From assembly GCF_014839805.1 (NCBI RefSeq), contig NC_051142.1:3162001-3226000 (forward strand): DNA of 64,000 nucleotides. Reading direction: 5' to 3'. Both the position numbers and the translations under genes were made by a program. The first letter of the stretch is position 1. The number at the start of each line of letters is the position of its first letter. The DNA comes from Manduca sexta. Taxonomy: Eukaryota; Arthropoda; Insecta; Lepidoptera; Sphingidae. This document shows, one piece after another, positions 22,301 to 34,095 of this stretch. The notes beneath the pieces are model-generated. The model was given only the letters and a program-made list of their open reading frames with translations, searched no databases and was not told the origin of the DNA.

Positions 22301-25300
22301 AATATCATATAATAATAATATGTAACAAAATTTAAATATCTATTTTAGAATGTACCTATTTATCCGTAAAAACATTTTACTGGCCTTTTGTCACTATTAT
22401 TATTAAAATTAGCTCTAAGTTTTTGTCAACCAATAAAATTTAAACTTACAAGTTAATTTACAATACAGCCTACTAAAAATAACGTATTTTAATCATTCCT
22501 TTTGGCACATTAAGGATGGCTTCGGGTTCATTCAACGAGAAATGCTTAGTAGTCAACTAAGCATCGTAATAAATAAAAATGTAAAAAAACAATCCAACGT
22601 CGGTTTAATCTAATACACAATTCTTTCTCATTAATTTAAGAGCCTGATCTGTAATCATCAGTTCATCAAGGATCGGCCACCGTTATTAGAGTAAACAAAT
22701 TAGTTACGAATGATTGCCGCAAGCTGTTACATAAACTGACCTACATACAAGTCGAAATATCCAGTTAGACATGTTCTATATAAACGCAACTTAAGTTCAT
22801 TTAACCGTTTAACGTTAATTAACCTGTAACCCCATCGAAGTGCAAACGGTTTATCTAACGCGTTTTATGTTTCACTCGACAATTTATCAGCTTAACATTT
22901 GAACCTAGATGTTAAAATCTATCGTTATGTATTAACTACATGGGGTCATCATCAAAACCCATGTGGGGTCAGCAGAACATATTTTTTATATAACCTCTTA
23001 GTAATGACAGTGAACCTCTTAGTAATAAAAGCGGGCGATAGCCTAGTTGGGTGTGGAACGGACTGCCAAGACCAATGTCCGCAGGTTCAAATCCCAAGGG
23101 CACACACCTCTGACTTTTCTAAAAAATCATGTGTGTATTCTTTGTGAATTTATCGATCGCTTTAACGGTGAAGGAAAACATCGTGAGGAAACCTGCACAT
23201 CTGAGAAGTTCTCTATAGGAATTTCGAAGGTGTGTGAAGGCTACCAATCCGCACCAGGCCAGCGTGGTGGACTAAGGCCTAATCCCTCTCAGTAGTAGAG
23301 GAGGCCCGTGCTCAGCAGTGGGCAAGTATATAATACAGGGCTGATATTATTATTATTATTATTAATGACAGTGAATTTGGTTCGTCACCTTCTGTATTTC
23401 ATTACCAGATCGAAACTACAGACAAACTCACGCTTTATAACCCCAATAGGGTAAGCAGAGGCACAACTGACGCACACTTTCACACATGTATTCCTTCCCA
23501 TTATGTGCTGGGGAAGAGCCCAGGCATAAATCCCACACTCTGGGTTAATGCTAAATAGAATAACCCGATATCACTTTAATCAAACCTGAGACCTTTGCAT
23601 TGCAATCGTACGGTAATACAACTAAGCAGTTGAGACAGATCGAAACTCATATTTAAAAAATGCACACTACTAGCGTAGGATTGGATTCTAAAGGCAACGG
23701 AGCTCTGGACTCGGTCTTATCACAAGATGACCAGAAAATGAAATAACATGAATGCTGTTTTCATGGGGTCATGAACGTAAAATACCTATAAAACTTATAT
23801 TAATTAATGTATGTAGTATAACTTGCTTAGGAATCTTCTGCCTTTTTGCTTATGGATAAAAAATAATTATATTTTCGCCTATTTTCCTGTACTATCGTGA
23901 CATATTTAAAAATAATGCTGTTATCCGGTCAACATATGACGCCTGGGTTGTCGACTGAAGGACAAGTGTAATAAACAATAATTCAGATGTTTGTTTACAA
24001 TCGTAAAACGAAAAAATATTTACATCTCTAATTTTATGAGATTATCATATCATTTCAGGGAAACAAATAACACTACATATTAATGTCAATTATTATTTTA
24101 AACATTACATAAAATATATTCAGGCCCTATCATCAGATGATGCGACAAGGGCTTTCATTCTTCAGAGAATTTTTATGTGCTGTGAGCCTATAGTTACAAA
24201 TTTACTGGTAGTAGCAGGTATGTCTCTCATATGAGAGAGTCTGCCTGAATAGGTACCACCGGAATTTCTATTTCTGCCTCCGAGCAGGAATGTGTAGTCA
24301 CTGTTGTGTTCCGGTTTGAAGGGCATTGTAGACAGTGTAATCAATCGACATAATAAGAGTTAACATTTCATGTCTCAGGATGGCGAGCGCAGTGGAAAAC
24401 GAAACAATACTTTGTAATTCAAAGTGTTAGATAATGTTTTTACTGTTTATGGGCTCTCATCTCGTAGCCATCAGGCAAACGGCAAGCAAAGCAATAAGAA
24501 ATAAATTACATACAGTCCTGGGCATTTTTGGTGTGTTTCTCTAATGAAAAACTAATACCTAATTATTGCTAGACCTGGGTATAAAATCCAGAAGCGATAC
24601 TATAATGCCGGGAAATTCTATTTTAATAAATACAGAATATAAATGAGAAAGTTCTGCGTTAAAATCTAAAAAGAAACAGCTGACAGTCGGCCCACGCAAA
24701 CACGCTCGACACTTTTATTGCAGTATCGGTGAACGACTGCGCCAAAGGTTACGACCGCAATGTTTACTAACAAATCTGAGTGACATAAAATGAGAATTGG
24801 GGTATTCATTCACAATTCTGTGGCGGGTTATAAAAGTACGAAGCGTCTTAAAACGGACACAATATCGTGACATGTTTGTTATTTTGGGACGTAAATATTG
24901 TTACCATAAAATTGTCTTATAGCCACATTAGTATTAATAAATAAAGTTTGTAAGAACCTAATGACTCGAAACAGTAAGATTATATTCGTAAATCTGTGTA
25001 CTGATTTTTTACAGATTTATTATACTGTTGCTTCAAGAAAATCATTCATTCTAAGAGAATCATAAAAAAGAATGTGTACAGTTGAACCACCGCGCAGTCC
25101 AAACTCTAAGGTAACTACTAGATAATGATAAAAAACGAAACTTACAATAAGCAGCTTGCAAGCGTCACTGCTGTTGTTGACAGGAGCATTTTGGTCGGTA
25201 GCTGTGTCTTGCGCGCCAGGCGACCTCGCGCTCCACTTGCGCCCAGAGCCGCCAGCCTGCGCCTGCACATCAGTGAAGCCCCGCTCCCAATCCGTCAGAG

Positions 25301-25304
25301 ATTC
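19119..25304 (-). CDS. CUB/LDLa transmembrane protein with PPxY tail, 3' five exons
   Basis: Partial type I membrane protein assembled from five exons: 25146-25304, 21190-21373, 20532-20768, 19762-19899, 19119-19354. Every junction is GT-AG and the phases agree (0, 1, 1, 1). The 317 visible residues, numbered from the first exon seen, hold the C-terminal part of a CUB-like domain (about 46-114), one LDL-receptor class A repeat with six cysteines (C118, C126, C132, C139, C145, C156) and the calcium-binding CDG...GGEDE stretch, a linker, one membrane helix (about W219-W239), a CCCKR juxtamembrane cluster that could be palmitoylated, and a proline-rich tail with PPEY (284-287) and PPSY (290-293). 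PPxY motifs are ligands of WW domains such as those of Nedd4-family ubiquitin ligases, suggesting regulated endocytosis or turnover. CUB-LDLa-TM order recalls Neto and LRP12-type proteins, but I cannot assign an orthologue. Signal peptide and N-terminal domains lie upstream and were not found. Confidence 0.85.
19762..19899 (-). CDS. CUB/LDLa gene, transmembrane exon
   Basis: Acceptor CTTCCAG, donor G|GTGAGA. 138 bp, phase 1 on both sides. Encodes KISEGEKSSNAFMEFAAALK and then the hydrophobic helix WSYLVVGMLVCATILMFCLAW. Confidence 0.85.
20532..20768 (-). CDS. CUB/LDLa gene, LDLa exon
   Basis: Acceptor TATTCCAG, donor A|GTGAGT. 237 bp, phase 1 on both sides. Encodes the complete six-cysteine LDLa repeat and a linker with a helical stretch (LLELLRRFAARNQELLGL). 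Unusually GC-rich for this window. One N-glycosylation sequon (NES). Confidence 0.87.
20895..20960 (+). repeat. Non-LTR 3' tail fragment (GAT)n
   Basis: 'gtagcccatgtttagcagta' then 'gacgtcctacggctgatgat' and further GAT repeats: the usual 3' end of a lepidopteran RTE-like LINE. It parallels the 3' end of SINE family A ('gcccgtgctcagcagtgggc', 'cagggctgatatt'). Lies in an intron, antisense to the gene. Confidence 0.5.
21190..21373 (-). CDS. CUB/LDLa gene, CUB C-terminal exon
   Basis: Acceptor ATTTTCCAG, donor G|GTAAGT. 184 bp, phase 0 to 1. Encodes YVMDTKSLAWRLSLCGGN... ending KLRLVVTAVYS, which looks like the last strands of a CUB domain (LSLCG, then a closing beta strand). Confidence 0.82.
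21463..21775 (-). repeat. SINE family A copy with duplicated 3' half
   Basis: Read on the minus strand it ends in ATT/AAT repeats like the other family A copies. The 3' half is present twice in a row: 'ggattaagccttagtccacc' to 'aattcttataaagaatttct' (21533-21612) and again 'ggaataggctttagtctact' to 'cttcttataaagaggtttcc' (about 21645-21727). The head with A and B boxes is missing. Sits in the 3.8-kb intron. Confidence 0.7.
23015..23362 (+). mobile_element. SINE family A, full length, with target duplication
   Basis: A tRNA-derived SINE: A-box-like 'atagcctagttgg' (23039-23051), B box GGTTCAAATCC (about 23083-23093), a body with 'ttaacggtgaaggaaaacat' and 'ggtggactaaggcctaatcc', and a (ATT)n tail. 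The same 13 bases TAATGACAGTGAA flank it at 23002-23014 and 23363-23375, as expected for target-primed reverse transcription. Truncated copies lie at 21463, 45063 and 55275. Confidence 0.88.
23415..23645 (-). repeat. SINE family B copy
   Basis: Read in reverse it runs from a tRNA-like head ('gttgtattaccgtacgattg', decayed B box near 23600) to 'gtgcctctgcttaccctatt'. It matches the copies at 46715-46965 (minus) and 49918-50240 (plus). Confidence 0.6.
24150..24505 (+). repeat. Family C repeat copy
   Basis: Contains 'tctctcatatgagagagtct', 'gtgtagtcactgttgtgttc', 'ggtttgaagggcattgtaga', 'atggcgagcgcagtgg' and 'tttttactgtttatgggc', in the same order as the copies at 63200-63570 (plus) and 32160-32480 (minus). 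Class is unknown to me; no terminal repeats seen. Confidence 0.65.
25146..25304 (-). CDS. CUB/LDLa gene, most 5' exon found
   Basis: Acceptor TTATTCTTCTTAG, donor ATT|GTAAGT. 159 bp, exactly 53 codons, phase 0 on both sides. Encodes ESLTDWERGFTDVQAQ..., a low-complexity Gly/Ser/Ala part with an NNSS sequon, then SDACKLLI leading into the CUB segment. Separated from the next exon by a 3.8-kb intron filled with SINEs. The exon is inferred from splice signals and frame; expression data would settle it. Confidence 0.72.
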
Positions 25305-26879
25305 CTAAGAAGAATAACATCTCGTTAGATTAATAAGGAAGTCGTTAAGTAGGGGAAACCCCTGTCAATAATCATGCTATTAATTCGCGTAGTGTTAATG
25401 CTGACTGTAAAGAGATATGTGTTCACATATCTGTCACGGTTTTCAAGTCTAGTATGTCAGTTGTCAATCTGTATGTTGTCCTCGACGTCATAAAACGTAT
25501 GGCTACGGGTGAACAGCGTTAAGGGGAAGTAGTTAGCTCGATCACCGATCAATTCGAATCAGGAAATATAGTCTCGATACAACCTTCAACAAAATGTATT
25601 ATAACTCTATTTCTAATTCTTTCGATTGGAGTTGCGGTCAGGCGGCCGGTTGTAAAAACTAAATCGAATTCTTTCTGTAAAATGTTTGAATAAATGTGTT
25701 GCGCGGATTCCACATTAGAGCGGTATAGGAGCAAATGGAAAAAGAAAATGAATAAAATCTTAGTGACATTAGACAGGAAGCCGTATTTTACTATAAATCA
25801 ATCAATTTGTATAAACCTAATAAGGGACTGGCAGTATCCTGGCGTAAGCAGGCTTATTTTCCTGTGAGCACTATCTCTACAAGAATCAGCTAACAATAAC
25901 GCGAATTATGAATACCCTATGCCTTTTTGAGCACTCACCGAGCATGAATGTATAAAGGCTGTCAAAACCTTAACGTGTCGCGTTACGTTAGACGTGTGAG
26001 CGGCTAGTGACGTCAGCCATAGTATTGGCCGGTGCATTGTTCTCATTACTTTGCATCGCAATCGCAGTCGATAAGGCTGTGTGCCAATACGATGTTTGCG
26101 GTAAATGTATGATTTTTTCAATTGCTCAATGACATATATTTTTACCTGAATTCAAAAAAAGGGAAGTTCTCAATGCGACGTGTTTTTAAAATGATTGTTA
26201 CGTCGGAACTCAGTCATTTATTAACTGATTTGGAAAGCAATTTTTTTTTATTTCAAAAGAAGTGACAGGCATTATAAACTGAAATAAGCAATATTAATAT
26301 GAAATTAGTAAGTACTCAAATTGACTGACTTAAAATGACTAAACACACTTTCTTTTTTATTTGCATGGGGGATCACAAATATCAACTGATGACGAAAGAT
26401 AATATGATTGTCTCACTGTTATGTTCTCCGATTGGGCAATGCGGAAGCACAGTGACAAAGCCTTGTTTGTCAATAAATAAAAAAAGACGATAATATTAAT
26501 AATCAATGAGTCAGATGATTTTTCACATAACAAATGTACGATGAAGTAATTAAAGGTACGCAGCCAGTCGATATATAACAATGTTTTTATTGTTTATATC
26601 TGCAGTTTATTACAATGTCATATCACCACTTAAACCTAAATTGGTCTGCGCGTGAGCACTCACACTACGACGAGCTTCATTTCAAGCCCGCCAATTCCAA
26701 TATAAGTACTATGTATTATAGCTACAATAGTTTTAATTCACTCTACATATCTCTTTTTATTTTTATCCACAATATATATAGGTATAATTTGTTTTAATAA
26801 TGATGTCTACATTAAGCTGTGCATGTATGTACAAATCGTTTTTAATTTTACATACCTATTTATTTTAATATAACTATAC
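25305..26879. other. No gene seen
   Basis: AT-rich non-coding DNA. A donor-like GTGAGT on the minus strand near 25938 follows a 70-codon open frame, but there is no protein feature to support an exon. Confidence 0.5.
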
Positions 26880-27045
26880 TAATATTATAAAGCTGTAGAT
26901 GTTTTTTTGCACGCACTTATCTGAGGAACTGCTAAACCGATTTTGTTGTTTTTTTTTTTCATTGATTCTGAGTCTGAGTCTACTTTAAAAAAAAAAACAG
27001 AAATTTGTGTCACACGGGCAGAGCCACAGGCAAATCTATCCTATA
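26880..27045 (+). repeat. Family F repeat copy, decayed
   Basis: 'actgctaaaccgattttgtt' then 'gagtctactttaaaa' and 'cacacgggcagagccacagg' follow the family F order (target search motif, middle, then 'cgcgggcgaagccgcggg'-like end). Confidence 0.45.
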
Positions 27046-28384
27046 TAAAAATAATTATGTATTATTCTAAAGTATAGGTCTGTTTTAATTTTAATTTTCT
27101 GTTTTCATAGTTGAGATTTATAATTTTTTATTTTGTTCTTTGTGTACCAAGAATCGTAGATCATGGGTTATTATTATCTATGATAGTCATCAAACAGTCA
27201 AAACGAACGTTGCGTGGTCTAAAATCTTACCTCCCAATTAAAACAACTATACGACGTGAATAAATATATTAAATTATGCAAATATTATTCCCATCGGCTA
27301 CGTATCGACGAGCTACGCGAAGAATTCCATGTCGAATTATGGTCTAAAACTTTAATATTTATGTCTACCAAACGCTGTTCGCATCGCTAATACAATCATT
27401 GTTGTTGCGTTACATTATTTAAGTTAAATCTTTTGTTCGCTATTGTGTACTATAATCGCGAAAATCATTCGGAAGGCGCTGTATTGTCGAAGTTAAATGT
27501 TAGAAAGCTTATTGTTATAGTATTGTCAATATTACAAAAAGCAAACAGAGGATTTAGGACTCTGATTTAATTCTAGGGCACACGTTCTCCAATTAAATAT
27601 CATGTGTAATTTTAAAACAAAATAACATCATGATGACATTAGTAATTCTGAAAGATTTTTACTAGAATTTTGAAGTTCTTTGAAGACTGCCAACTAACTA
27701 CATTAAAATAGTAAACGAAAGGTGTAACAAGTCTATCCAGTAATGAGAAAGTATGCAATACAGGGTTGATGTAATTATGATTCTACACCCGAAAATATAA
27801 CGCCGACAATTTACTTAAGCCTTGGCCGTAAAACACCTAGTTATAAAAAAAATATTTTCTCATTCACTCCAGTCACGAAATACAAAAATCACTTTGGGGC
27901 CATTTTACAAGGCTAATCACTGTGAGCAACTCGTCTGATCACATAAAGTTTTATGTAACTTCGCAATAACGAAATGCTCTAATTCTACAATCAAAAGCGA
28001 TAAACACGTGAGTTTCTGTGGTAATGTAAAGTTGTTCGTATTCCGCACGCAATACGCGGTTTTGTATGCAAGTATTTGTGATTCATATATTTTTGTGTTA
28101 AATAATGTTGTATATCGGTAAGTCACCAGGTTTCCTTGATGTAATTAAATACGTTTTTTTATACTTTTCCTTGTAAATAAATTTAAATATTGATGTGTTT
28201 TACATGTGTTTACTTATAATTTTAAGAAAAAAAAGATTATACAGGTACGATTAAGGTCTCATATACATATAAATAAAATTTTAGTTATTTATATTTTTTA
28301 GTTTGCTTGAGTAACATAGTTACCTTCTGTGTGTATGATTCACACTTCCAATCCAAGTTTGGTTGTGGCGTTGCTTAAATGTCT
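27046..28384. other. No gene seen
   Basis: AT-rich. A short piece at 27727-27775 ('gtaatgagaaagtatgcaat', 'acagggttgatg') resembles the 3' end of SINE family A. Nothing else supported. Confidence 0.5.
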
Positions 28385-28625
28385 TGTATTTTTTTTACAG
28401 GCACAGGAAAGTGTTCCCACAGCACCTGATGGTAAGTGGAGTGGGGTCCAATAAAACGTCGACTGACGAGAGATGAATACCTCTCCGCAGTGGACACAAT
28501 TATTCCACCCTGTTGGAACCAGATGTACACAGGCTGATCCCGGAACGCGACACACGTGCCACTATGGCGGGTTTTAACACCTTATGTATGGTGGTTGCTA
28601 TCCGAGCGGATATAAAAATCCTATC
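28385..28625 (+). repeat. Family D repeat copy
   Basis: 'cagcacctgatggtaagtgg', 'ccctgttggaaccagatgta', 'cacaggctgatcc', 'atggcgggttttaacacc' and 'ggttgctatccgagcgg' appear in the same order as at 36310-36540. Unclassified; no coding capacity. Confidence 0.65.
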
Positions 28626-30184
28626 ACTGGAAAATATATTTATTATAATATATTTGCCAATACATAAAAACCAAGATGACCACTTTGTGATCTATGGAAG
28701 ATGCTGAGGATAGCTACTGGTTCGTCTTATGATAGACATGACGCTATACACAAAATATTGCATGGAAATGGCATAAAAAGCGCAATATTACTGGTGTATT
28801 GAACTTTGAACGTTATGGTTATGGGCTCCTTTTTTCGTACTTAGCCCGTAAAGTAGTCGGGCCATTGTGCGTGACAGTAATATATGCAATGCACTTTTAA
28901 CGTATCAGGACATCTTTGAACTCTGCAAGAAATAAAAATGCTCCCACCATACCCAACGTAGTTTTAACAAATCTGCAAGCAGCCCAATTAATGCGCCGAT
29001 AAAAATTTAACAATGGTGTATTATGAAAAAGCAACAATGCTCTTACCTAATTACTACATTGTTCGTGCAAGTGGCAACGCGTTGCATCACGGTGTGCATA
29101 TCGTGGAAGGGTTTACATGGCTCAGATGTTTTAAGATAGAGATTATGATGACACCCACTATTACAACTCCTGTAACCCTTGATCGACAGTGGTACGAATA
29201 TTTAAGCGCAAATCTACGATCATTAACCTGATTTTAATCTTAACTCATGGTGTTAGTTCTCCAATTTATTAATCCTTTCTTTCTTATATAATTCCTAATA
29301 CTTTATGGTATGTAATGTAGACTTTAAAGAATTTCTAATTTTGCTAGAACTGTTCACTATAATTGTAAACCGGAAACTTCAATCTACAAACAATGCCACG
29401 ACCTATCACAAGTAAAGCTAGATATGGTATCAATTAAGTAAAAATCCATGTTATATTTCGCAGCGCACGCACGTCCGGTCACGCGCCAGCACTTCCTAAT
29501 GTTAGATTAGAACGTATCAATTATCTATTGATCTATTAGGTCATTGTTATCACCTGCATTGGTGTCTTTCCGCTCGCCCTTTATGCGCAGTATATTTCTA
29601 GAAATATAATTCTGTTTTGTAGGTATAGAAAAAGCAGCTTTTAGAAGTGTATTTCAGTTTTTATAAGGTGTTGGTTGCAAAAAACGATGTGCTTTCTTTT
29701 TACTGAATATCCAAAACTTTAAATTACTTGATAATATATGGAATTATACTCATTCTCATTTGTCATAATATTATGCAGTTTAGTCTTTAACTAGAAAAGG
29801 CCAAACGGTTTGCACGTTTTTATAATGTATGTATAGTCGTATAAAAATGAATCTGTTTTATTTTTAAAATGTTTAATCAATACAAAATATATCTGATGTC
29901 ATCGCTACGAAAATTCGGTGCATCTTGTTATTTGCGACGCAAGTTGCTGCAGACTAATTTGGCCTATAATATGCGAAAGCCCGCTGTTGAAAAAAAGATC
30001 AGTGTTCGATTTAGAGGGTTAATTAAGTAAACCAAGTAAAAACACTCGAGCAATGTTTTAACTAGAGGTTATAAATTACATCAAATATAATAGACACATT
30101 ACAGAATTTAAAAACGAGAAAATATTTGTTATTATTTATTATTTTCATTTATTGTTTGTAGTAGGTATTTAGTAAAATAGCTTG
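28626..30184. other. No gene seen
   Basis: AT-rich with one GC-richer patch near 29460-29500. No coding or repeat call supported. Confidence 0.5.
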
Positions 30185-30400
30185 TATTCGCGGCTTCGCC
30201 CGCGTGAAGAGGTTTTCCGGGATAAAATTCCCGCTATATATTTTCCCGGGTATGAAAGCAGCCTATAACCTTCCCAGGATCAACTATCTCCATACAAAAT
30301 TTCATAAAAATCCGTTCAGTAGATTTTGAGAAAATCGATAACATACAGATGCACAAAAAAGGGGACATTGTTTTACAATATGTATAGATAATGAATTCCT
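30185..30400 (-). repeat. Family F repeat copy
   Basis: 'cgcggcttcgcccgcgtgaa', 'ttccgggataaaattccc', 'aaatttcataaaaatccgtt' and 'cagtagattttgag': the reverse complement of the copy at 660-830, and the best preserved one here. Confidence 0.7.
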
Positions 30401-31659
30401 TAGGTAAATACCTAAGGTATAGGAGATACAGTGTACTCGACAGGAGCGAGGCAAACGCAAGGTCCGACACAATCTCGACTCGTGCAGACCTTGAGCTTAA
30501 ACGGCTGCGATAAACCATTTTCACATAAAATTACAACTTCATAACGATTGACCGCGTTTCAAATGTTATTTTATGTGCTACTTCATAAAATAACTTTAGG
30601 AGTAACAAATTATTTTAGTAGGTATGTTTATGTAATGGGAAAAGTAAGGTAAGAAAAATTATGGTAAGTTCTGAGACTAGAGAAAGACGGCTGTTATAAG
30701 TTTTATTTTTGTAATTATTATGCCATGGGATTTGTTGTATTTTTTGATAATTACCTGCTCTTAATGGTGGTTGCTTAAAAAGCGTAAAAGTTTGGATTTC
30801 GTTGACTCCGAGTTTTTAAGTGGTATTTATTAGTACGTAAGCTAATAAAAAGGATTTTCCGCTGATGCATCTCTTAAAATATTTCATATTTTGCCAATGT
30901 CAACAAAATTTTAAATAATATTGTAAATTATAACCCCATTTATATCAATAAAGATGGGTCCATTCTCATAAATTTTAATATTATAAATATCGGACCAACA
31001 CACGGGTAAATTGAAATCAGGTTCTAAATTGCGACATTTATCATTCAAGACTTATTGTTGCCCTGGGGCACAAGAACTAAAAAAATCGTGACCCGACGTA
31101 CTAATAACGAGGTCACATTACGATTAGACCTATTATAGTTACCTATGTATGAAATTGATTATAATAAATTGTTCTTATGCTATGAAATCTATCTTAAAAG
31201 AAAACCAGCTTTGCTTGACTCTAAGGCGGCTTTTTGCTGAAATAAAATAATTTATAAACAATGTTACATTTTTATTTTGATTTTTTTTATCGTTTTAGTA
31301 GTGTAATAAGTTTTCTAAAAAAATTGTTTTCAAAGTTTTTGCAAAAAGGTTTTCTATAGAAAAGTACGTGTGCAGGAATTACTTATATTTCTCCTTGAGA
31401 AGTCTTCAATTACGTCCATGTACAAGTAACGATAATAGAGGGTAATTGCTTAAGTACAGTGGATGCTGCGCTAGCGGTCCGAAGCTGTGAACAATAATCA
31501 TGACTAAGAGTTCTTAACCCGTATTACTGCACCAATAATTATTGAAAAAGTACTTGCATTTAACAAAGTTATGACTAGAAAAAATATTTTAGTAATATGT
31601 AGATTTATTAAGGCCTTGTAAAATACTTTTCCGGGAGCTATTTAAAAAAAAAAATTAGT
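30401..31659. other. No gene seen
   Basis: AT-rich non-coding DNA. Confidence 0.5.
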
Positions 31660-31860
31660 GAGACTGCGATGCTGACGTACCGGGTTGGATCCCCGCGTCG
31701 GGCAGCGATATTGGATTTTTCTACTTAGTATCAGTTCGGAGTCATAAATTTCGGCCTAATATGGCGATAATGCACATCACAGGACGGAGTACACCCGGCG
31801 GAAAGTGGGAGCATCAGTTGCGTCTTTGACTACGCCTTTGAGGATAAACGGCATATCATT
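31660..31860 (+). repeat. SINE family B copy, head decayed
   Basis: B-box-like GGGTTGGATCCCC near 31683, then 'cagttcggagtcataaattt', 'atatggcgataatgcacatc', 'gcatcagttgcgtctttgac', in the order of the family B copy at 49918. Confidence 0.55.
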
Positions 31861-32159
31861 TCCATGCAATCGACCTTTGCAAAGATTCTTGACAGATCTT
31901 TACGGAATTAGTCATAAAAATGATGCAAATCACGTTATGTGTTGCATTTGAGTAATTTATGTTGTAATACGCCGTGTTTGGCGTTGGAATAGCTAACTAA
32001 AGGTCGACAGGTAAACGATTTTCTTGTTTTAAAGTTTCTTGGTCAAGGTTGCGTTATAGACATACATAATATTAATATGTGTTAATTCACTTAAACCTGC
32101 AGTGCTGTTATACAAAAAAGTCTAGTTAGTGGCGTTTTCACGGATGATAGCGATTAGAT

Positions 32160-32480
32160 GACCCAAATGCTTCTCTTCCTTTTTTTATTATTTGGAAATG
32201 ATGAGAGAGCTTGCCGTTCGCCTGATAGTAAGCGATACGACTACCCATAAACAGTAGAAACACCATCCAACACCTGGAATTAAAAAGTATTGTTTGGTAT
32301 TTCACTGCGCTCGCCATCATAAACATGAGAAACATCTCATGTTTATGATGGCGAGCGCAAGTCTTATTATGTTCAGTAGTTACACTGGCTAAAATGTCCT
32401 TTAAACCGGAACACAACAGTGACTGCAAACTGCGGCTTGGCGGCAGAAATACATATTGAATGATACCTACCCAGGCGAAC
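32160..32480 (-). repeat. Family C repeat copy containing a hairpin
   Basis: Reverse complement of the copies at 24150 and 63200: 'gcttgccgttcgcctgatag', 'cgactacccataaacagtag', 'ttaaaccggaacacaacagt', 'ggcggcagaaata'. Its middle carries an inverted duplication (32307-32358) absent from the other copies. Confidence 0.68.
32307..32358. repeat. Perfect 23-bp hairpin with 6-nt loop
   Basis: GCGCTCGCCATCATAAACATGAG (given here in two parts: GCGCTCGCCATCA, TAAACATGAG) at 32307-32329 is the exact reverse complement of 32336-32358; loop AAACAT. It spans the 'atggcgagcgcagtgg' segment of family C. Confidence 0.93.
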
Positions 32481-34095
32481 TCTCACATATGAATGACCTA
32501 TCACCCGCTACTTCCTTTGTGATATATAAATAAATAATATAATTCCTTTTATACATGACCATCCTCCAATTTAGAGCATCTGGTCCTTTGATGTTATTTG
32601 ATTCGGCGTTACGAAGGCTCTTTATCCGTGGTGGCACGTGATTTGTCTGATTCAGAATGCCCACAAAGGGTAAATAATAGTAATGGACGAGAAACTATTG
32701 ACGTAATGAAGGCTGTCTGAAAAAATGTACCATGATTTACTTCCATTCAAGTTTTTGCTACGTGCCTTTGAGGCACTTAAGGGAATTTAATGCTTATGCA
32801 TAAATAAATTTATGCAAAGTTAAAATAATTTATTATTCTTATGTTATTAACCTCCACTTAAAGTAAAGTGCATCATTCGTATGCCTATTAGCAATGCATT
32901 TTAATGAATAAATATACATATCTGAGAGTCATTTTGATCGTAACCCTTAATGTAGGCGGATTTCCTGAGCTGTAGATATCAGAAACTAATTGAATCACAT
33001 AACTTCCAAGCCCGGAAGAACATAGATAATCTCATTTAAACAAAACACTTCAACAAATATATTAGTTACTATAAATATGATCACAATTATTAAATTACCG
33101 TATTAAAACCGTTCGAGACATTTATAAGACAACATAATATAAGGGGACGATCAATATAACCACGAAGGCATCGCAAAAAATGTAATAACAGTTTTTACCG
33201 CAATCCTGCTCAAACTCGCTACAAAACCTTCGATTTAAACGACTTAAAACATCCATCACAGGGCGGACAAGCGGTTTTCTCTCTGGAGTCATAATGTAAC
33301 TTGGAACTGGTCAGCTAAAAATAGCCGCACGTCAAACGACGTGACAGCCTCACTCGATAAAATGGCCGTTGGTTAAGTTATAAAACAGAGGTTATATCTA
33401 TCGTAAGCGAAGTAAATGATGTATTTGATGCAGGCAGAAGGCAAGTTACGAGTTTGTACATGAGGTGTGACTTCTGAATATTTAAACATTTAGACGTTAT
33501 AATAAATATTTCAGTGATCAAACTAAGTATTTTGTTGTTGGCCTTTAATTGTCTTGATATAAGGGAGAGAATGGTAAAACAATAACTTTTATAACTGATT
33601 AATGACGCGTGTTGATAAGCGTGTTTTAATCTTTATGGAGAATGTTTCTTCTAACTTACGATATGGATCGTTGGCGCAAACCGATTCATCAGTTAATGTT
33701 ATTCCAGTCTCGTCCAATTCGACGGTGTTACTATCGATCCGTGATCAATTCAGTTTTTTTCGACTTGAACTCGTATATGTAGTTCAAGATACCTGGTTAT
33801 TACTCAAAATGTCGGAACTCGGAAACCATAAAAACAATGTTACAGCAAAAAAACGGGACGTCAGTTGCATGAACAAAAATAAATTGTCGAGAAAAACAAA
33901 TGTCTGCCAAAACGAAACCGTCTCTTATTTTTAGTACGCCCATTGTTTTCCCGACTTGTTTACGCTCAGCCAATTTTAGAATTACGAGTTGTAAGTCCCA
34001 GTGCCCTTCAAACGTCGCGAAACAACACCAAAAGCTCGTTAAAAACTGGGAAGCCAAGCCAAGAACAAGCCGTAGTGTGATTTTGGGATACTCTA
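32481..34095. other. No gene seen
   Basis: AT-rich. Open frames at 33602-33934 (plus, 110 codons) and 33800-34057 (minus, 85 codons) overlap each other and carry no motif I recognise. Confidence 0.45.

Noticed and set aside
33602..34057. Two overlapping open frames of 110 and 85 codons
   Set aside because: Opposite strands, no motifs, no splice sites; consistent with chance.
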